From contig NZ_JACSPU010000001.1 of NCBI RefSeq assembly GCF_014836985.1, forward strand, positions 431,473-495,472: 64,000 nucleotides of DNA. The letters run 5' to 3'. A model generated the notes under the pieces. That model did no database searches and was not told where the DNA came from. It saw nothing but the letters and a program-made list of their open reading frames with translations. The translations under genes were made by a program, and so were the position numbers. This DNA is from Planococcus wigleyi (GTDB taxonomy: Bacteria > Bacillota > Bacilli > Bacillales_A > Planococcaceae). This document shows, one piece after another, positions 60,566-64,000 of this stretch; position 1 is the first letter of the stretch, and each line of letters opens with the position of its first letter.

Positions 60566-61670
60566 ATGATGGAATTAGCAGACATCCGTAACGAGCTCGA
60601 CAAATCAGCCAGTAAATTGGCGGACTTTAGGGGGTCTCTTTGACTTAGAAAACAAAGAAGCCCGCATACAGGAATTGGATGAAATGATGCTCGATCCGGA
60701 TTTTTGGAATAACCAAGAATCGGCGCAGACAGTCATATCGGAATTGAATGGGTTGAAGGAAATCGTTAATGCTTATTACGGTTTCGTAGAAACCCAGGAA
60801 AACATGGAAATGTCTTTAGAGCTATTAAGAGAAGAAGACGATGAAGAGTTGCATGAAGATGTTAACACTGAAATGAAGGAATTCATTTCTAAGCTGGCAG
60901 ATTACGAATTGACGATGCTGCTCAGCGAACCGTATGACAAAAACAATGCCATATTAGAATTGCATCCAGGGGCAGGCGGAACTGAGTCTCAGGATTGGTG
61001 TTCAATGCTTTTGCGTATGTACACACGCTGGGCTGAAAAACGCGGATTCAAAGTAGAGACACTGGATTACTTGGCTGGAGATGAAGCAGGTGTTAAATCG
61101 GTGACTTTAGGGATTCGTGGACACAATGCCTATGGCTACTTGAAAGCTGAAAAAGGTGTTCATCGCCTGGTTCGGATATCGCCTTTTGATTCATCAGGCC
61201 GCCGTCATACTTCTTTTGTTTCCTGCGAAGTCATGCCGGAATTTACAGGTGAAATTGAAATCGATATTCGTACAGAAGACTTGAAAATCGATACGTATCG
61301 GGCAAGCGGCGCCGGTGGACAGCATATCAATACAACGGATTCCGCTGTCCGTATCACTCACCTTCCGACGGGGGCTGTTGTGACGTGCCAACAGGAACGT
61401 TCACAGATCAAAAACCGGGAAAAAGCCATGCAAATGTTGAAAGCGAAATTGTATGCGCTGAAAATCGAAGAAGAAGAAGCCCGTCTTCTTGAAATTCGTG
61501 GAGAACAAAAAGAAATCGGATGGGGAAGCCAAATCCGTTCTTATGTGTTCCATCCCTATTCGATGGTCAAAGATCACCGGACGAATTATGAAACAGGCAA
61601 TTTGAGTGCTGTCATGGACGGCGATATTGATGGATTCATCAATTCCTTATTGCGTTCTAAAATGGAATAG
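60566..61670 (+). CDS. prfB: Peptide chain release factor 2 (programmed +1 frameshift)
   Basis: The gene starts at ATG 60566 (GAGGAGG 8-9 bp upstream) and reads 25 codons to an in-frame TGA at 60641-60643. It continues in the +1 frame from GAC at 60642 to the stop at 61670, giving 367 residues. The shift site is AGGGGG-TCT-CTT-TGA, the universal prfB autoregulatory site. The protein carries the GGQ peptidyl-hydrolysis motif ([16 protein letters not shown]); the stop-codon anticodon loop lies in the preceding domain. RF2 reads UGA and UAA, so scarcity of RF2 raises its own synthesis. Confidence 0.97.
60629..60643 (+). promoter_or_regulatory. prfB programmed frameshift signal
   Basis: An internal Shine-Dalgarno AGGGGG (60629-60634) lies 3 bp before the slippery CTT and the UGA codon with a following C. 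This spacing pushes the ribosome into the +1 frame. The downstream frame is open and homologous to RF2. Confidence 0.96.
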
Positions 61671-61709
61671 AATTATGTAGTGGATTGTGAAAAATTGCTG
61701 CAGTTCTAG

Positions 61710-61756
61710 ACGAACGCCGCGAAAGCCAATGAGCTTTCGCGGCGTTTTGTCTTTGG
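61710..61756 (+). terminator. Terminator after prfB
   Basis: AACGCCGCGAAAGC-CAATGA-GCTTTCGCGGCGTT followed by TTGTCTTT. Confidence 0.85.
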
Positions 61757-61864
61757 GTGTCTGGCGAATGCCCTGCTTTACTTGAATGAAGTTCACAAAG
61801 TTCCATGCGTTTGGTATACTCTGACAGGGTTTAACCGAACATAACAGAGAAGAGGAAGAAACAG

Positions 61865-62737
61865 ATGGCTAAAAAAAATAGACGTATCCGTAAAGATCCA
61901 CATCCACTGCTAACGGTTTTCATAGATTATGCCAGTGTCATAATCGGTTCAGCGATTGTGGCCATTTCCTTTAACGTATTTTTGCTGCCTAACGAAGTAG
62001 CTTCGGGCGGAGTAAGTGGCATCAGTACTTTATTGAAAGGGTTATTTGAATGGAAACCAGCATTTGTGCAATGGGCATTCAATATCCCTTTGTTTATTGC
62101 AGGCTTGATTTTATTAGGGAAAAATTTTGGCGTTAAAACGGCTGTAGGGACCGTATTCCTTCCGTTTGTCGTCTTCCTGACAGAATCATGGGAACCATGG
62201 ACACGTGATCCCTTGCTTGGGGCTTTGTTCGGAGGGATCATGGTTGGTCTTGGATTAGGAATCGTATTCCGAGGGAAAGCATCTACAGGCGGGACGGATC
62301 TGGCCGCCCAGATCATTACCAAATTTACTGGGCTGACGCTCGGGACAAGTGTTGCCATGATTGATGGATTTATCGTATTGGCTGCGGCATTGGTATTTGA
62401 TATCGAGAAAGGCCTTTATGCATTGATCGGCCTTTACGTGACGACCAAAACCATCGACCTTGTCCAGGTAGGGTTTGGCCAATCCAAATTGGTTTATATT
62501 ATTACTACAAAACAAATGGAGATCCGTGATGCCATTTATGAAGAAGTGGACCGGGGGGTTACAGAATTGGCTGCAACCGGAGGTTATTCGGGAACAGAAA
62601 AACCTTTATTGATGGTGGTTATTCCTCAAACGGAATTTACGAAACTGAAACAATTGGTGAAATTTATCGATCCTTCCGCATTTGTTATTGTCTCGGATGC
62701 CTCAGAAGTTTTAGGTGAAGGTTTTAAACGGGCGTAA
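61865..62737 (+). CDS. yvjA: YitT-family membrane protein
   Basis: 290 residues: five hydrophobic segments (DUF161 units; NVFLLPNEVASGGVSGISTL and GTVFLPFVVFL) and a cytoplasmic C-terminal DUF2179 domain (KQMEIRDAIYEEVDRGVTEL, GGYSGTEKPLLMVVI). Function is unknown in the family. Position between prfB and the cytochrome c gene matches yvjA of B. subtilis. Confidence 0.9.
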   Translation: MAKKNRRIRKDPHPLLTVFIDYASVIIGSAIVAISFNVFLLPNEVASGGVSGISTLLKGLFEWKPAFVQWAFNIPLFIAGLILLGKNFGVKTAVGTVFLPFVVFLTESWEPWTRDPLLGALFGGIMVGLGLGIVFRGKASTGGTDLAAQIITKFTGLTLGTSVAMIDGFIVLAAALVFDIEKGLYALIGLYVTTKTIDLVQVGFGQSKLVYIITTKQMEIRDAIYEEVDRGVTELAATGGYSGTEKPLLMVVIPQTEFTKLKQLVKFIDPSAFVIVSDASEVLGEGFKRA

Positions 62738-62787
62738 CTTTGGTATACTCTAATAGGAAGAGATAATACATCTGAGGAGGTCACCAA

Positions 62788-63129
62788 ATGAAAAAACAGT
62801 TGATGGCTATATTATTCGGATCAGCACTTATCCTTGGTGCGTGCGGCGGCGGAGATACGACTGAACCGGAAGAGGCACCTGCTGACAGTGGCGGTGAAGA
62901 AGCAGCAGCGGTGGATGCGGAACAAGTGGTTCAGCAAAATTGCATTTCCTGCCATGGTGAAAACCTGGAAGGTGCAGGGAATTTCCCGGCTTTGAACAAT
63001 GTTGGTTCGCGTTTATCGCAAGATGAAATTCGCTCAGTAATCGAAAATGGTAAAGGTGCAATGCCAGCAAACATCATTGAAGGTGAAGAAGCCGATGCTG
63101 TTGCAGAGTACTTAGCAAGCATGAAATAA
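62788..63129 (+). CDS. cccB: Cytochrome c-551, lipoprotein
   Basis: 113 residues. The lipobox ends LILGAC (Cys19) and an acidic Glu/Asp/Ala linker follows. The heme attachment site is C52-I-S-C55-H56, and the axial Met is M92 in GAMPANI. Single-heme cytochromes like this shuttle electrons on the outer face of the membrane. Next to yvjA and ftsE, as in B. subtilis. Confidence 0.95.
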   Translation: MKKQLMAILFGSALILGACGGGDTTEPEEAPADSGGEEAAAVDAEQVVQQNCISCHGENLEGAGNFPALNNVGSRLSQDEIRSVIENGKGAMPANIIEGEEADAVAEYLASMK

Positions 63130-63130
63130 A

Positions 63131-63163
63131 TCTGCTAATTAGCAGGTTTATTTTTTTTTGCCA
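63131..63163 (+). terminator. Terminator after cccB
   Basis: AATCTGCT-AATT-AGCAGGTT followed by a T run. The following 63164-63398 are AT-rich and hold only upstream signals of ftsE. Confidence 0.75.
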
Positions 63164-63398
63164 AAAAATAGGTCCGAATAGCATATTTATGTTTAGAAAA
63201 AGGATAAAAATGGTTTTTAAAAGGTCTATAATTACGCCAAGAAGTATTTTTTCATATAGTTCTGATTATTCAGATTGAATTTTAAATGATACAGAAATGT
63301 AATAAAAATATATGTTTAAGGTGTTATAATGAGTTTGCTGCAAAATTCTATGGAAATAATTTTGGCATTTAGCCAATTAATAATAGGTGGGTAATAAA

Positions 63399-64000
63399 AT
63401 GATTCAAATGAAAAATGTCTACAAGAAATATCCGAATGGCATTGTCGCCTTGAACGGTCTGAACGTTGAAATCGAACAAGGAGAATTCGTATATATTGTA
63501 GGTCCGAGTGGAGCAGGGAAATCAACATTCATCAAAATGATGTATCGCGAAGAACGTCCATCTTCAGGCCAGATGTTTGTGGATGATATCGATATAGCAA
63601 CATTGAAGAACAGAAAAGTTCCGATGCTGCGCCGTCAGATCGGAGTCGTGTTCCAGGATTTCAAATTACTGACGAAGTTGAATGTTTATGAAAATGTAGC
63701 ATTTGCCTTGGAAGTAATTGAAGAAAAACCACAAGCAATCAAAAAGCGTGTCATGGAAGTATTGGATCTGGTTGGCTTGAAGCACAAAGCCAAAATGTTT
63801 CCGACTGAATTATCCGGTGGCGAACAGCAACGTGTTTCAATTGCGCGTTCGATCGTCAACATGCCGAAAGTAATGATAGCGGATGAACCGACTGGAAACC
63901 TGGATCCGGAGACAGCATGGGACATCATGAATTTGTTCGAGCGGATCAACAAAGCAGGAACAACGGTAATTATGGCAACGCATAATCAACAAATCGTCAA
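63399..64000 (+). CDS. ftsE: Cell-division ABC ATPase FtsE (partial, runs off the right edge)
   Basis: About 200 residues are visible, so only the last codons are missing. Walker A is VGPSGAGKSTFIKMM, the signature LSGGEQQRVSIARSI, Walker B IADEPTGNLD, and the switch His in IMATHN. FtsE with FtsX links peptidoglycan hydrolases to division or elongation. RBS GGTGGG lies about 10 bp before the ATG. Confidence 0.95.
   Translation, partial: MIQMKNVYKKYPNGIVALNGLNVEIEQGEFVYIVGPSGAGKSTFIKMMYREERPSSGQMFVDDIDIATLKNRKVPMLRRQIGVVFQDFKLLTKLNVYENVAFALEVIEEKPQAIKKRVMEVLDLVGLKHKAKMFPTELSGGEQQRVSIARSIVNMPKVMIADEPTGNLDPETAWDIMNLFERINKAGTTVIMATHNQQIV

Noticed and set aside
60641-60643. In-frame stop in prfB as a disabling mutation
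   Set aside because: The surrounding AGGGGG-CTT-TGA-C site is the standard programmed frameshift.
1-64000. rRNA, tRNA or intact insertion-sequence genes
   Set aside because: No 16S/23S motifs, no tRNA cloverleaf with CCA-type end, and no transposase-like protein were recognised in reading through; a covariance-model scan would be decisive.

Overview
The window reads as a chromosomal segment of a low-to-mid GC Firmicute of the Planococcaceae (Planococcus/Planomicrobium/Sporosarcina type). The grounds are strong AAGGAGG-type ribosome binding sites, a SAM-I riboswitch, lipoprotein signal peptides, SigmaB-type promoters, and a right half that follows the Bacillus order tagO, lcp (lytR), yvyE, degS, degU, degV, comFA, comFC, hpf, secA, prfB, yvjA, cccB, ftsE. 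No rRNA, tRNA, CRISPR array or intact insertion sequence was seen. Species assignment is inference.

Layout. 1-1.5 kb: metI/metC transsulfuration genes under a SAM riboswitch. 1.8-3.9 kb: a compact operon with an ABM monooxygenase, a helical protein, a CarH-like B12-binding protein and a PAS-like/STAS protein. 3.9-4.4 kb: four degenerate copies of an intergenic repeat. 4.5-11.3 kb: a luciferase-like oxidoreductase, a polar amino-acid ABC transporter, pyroglutamyl peptidase, a HAD phosphatase and a SigmaB-type stress gene. 11.5-14.1 kb: malate synthase, a tiny YhfH-like protein and a divergent LytTR regulator. 14.2-22.2 kb: a GlcD-type 2-hydroxyacid oxidase, a TRAP transporter with two near-duplicate receptors, a GntR/FCD regulator, an aminotransferase and a cupin protein. 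22.3-28 kb: a lactonase-like MBL hydrolase, aspartokinase, and hom-thrC-thrB. 28-33.5 kb: succinate-semialdehyde dehydrogenase, and a putative transporter with two M20-type amidohydrolases. 33.6-36.9 kb: an accessory, AT-rich stretch with a RepL-like winged helix, a Wzz-like and a FemAB-like protein.

The most interesting segment is 37.9-40.5 kb on the minus strand. It encodes an Xre-HTH/TPR regulator of the RNPP kind, followed 12 bp later by a secreted precursor made of seven tandem 16-residue repeats (consensus AAQARVPEPWSVGKEV), then a membrane HExxH metalloprotease. This looks like a complete regulator/pheromone cassette with a multi-copy peptide precursor.

Around it lie stress genes (two YflT-domain proteins, CsbD) with good SigmaB-type promoters. 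The same promoter type also precedes the genes at 11050, 37147, hpf and possibly gabD. The B12-STAS operon is a plausible light or cobalamin input to such a stress response, but nothing in the window proves the link. The final 18 kb is conserved core: wall-polymer synthesis, DegSU, competence, ribosome hibernation, Sec secretion, RF2 with its programmed frameshift, cytochrome c and FtsE. The flagellar block that lies between comFC and hpf in B. subtilis is absent; a PilZ gene, a 439-bp MITE-like insertion and an SDR gene sit there instead.
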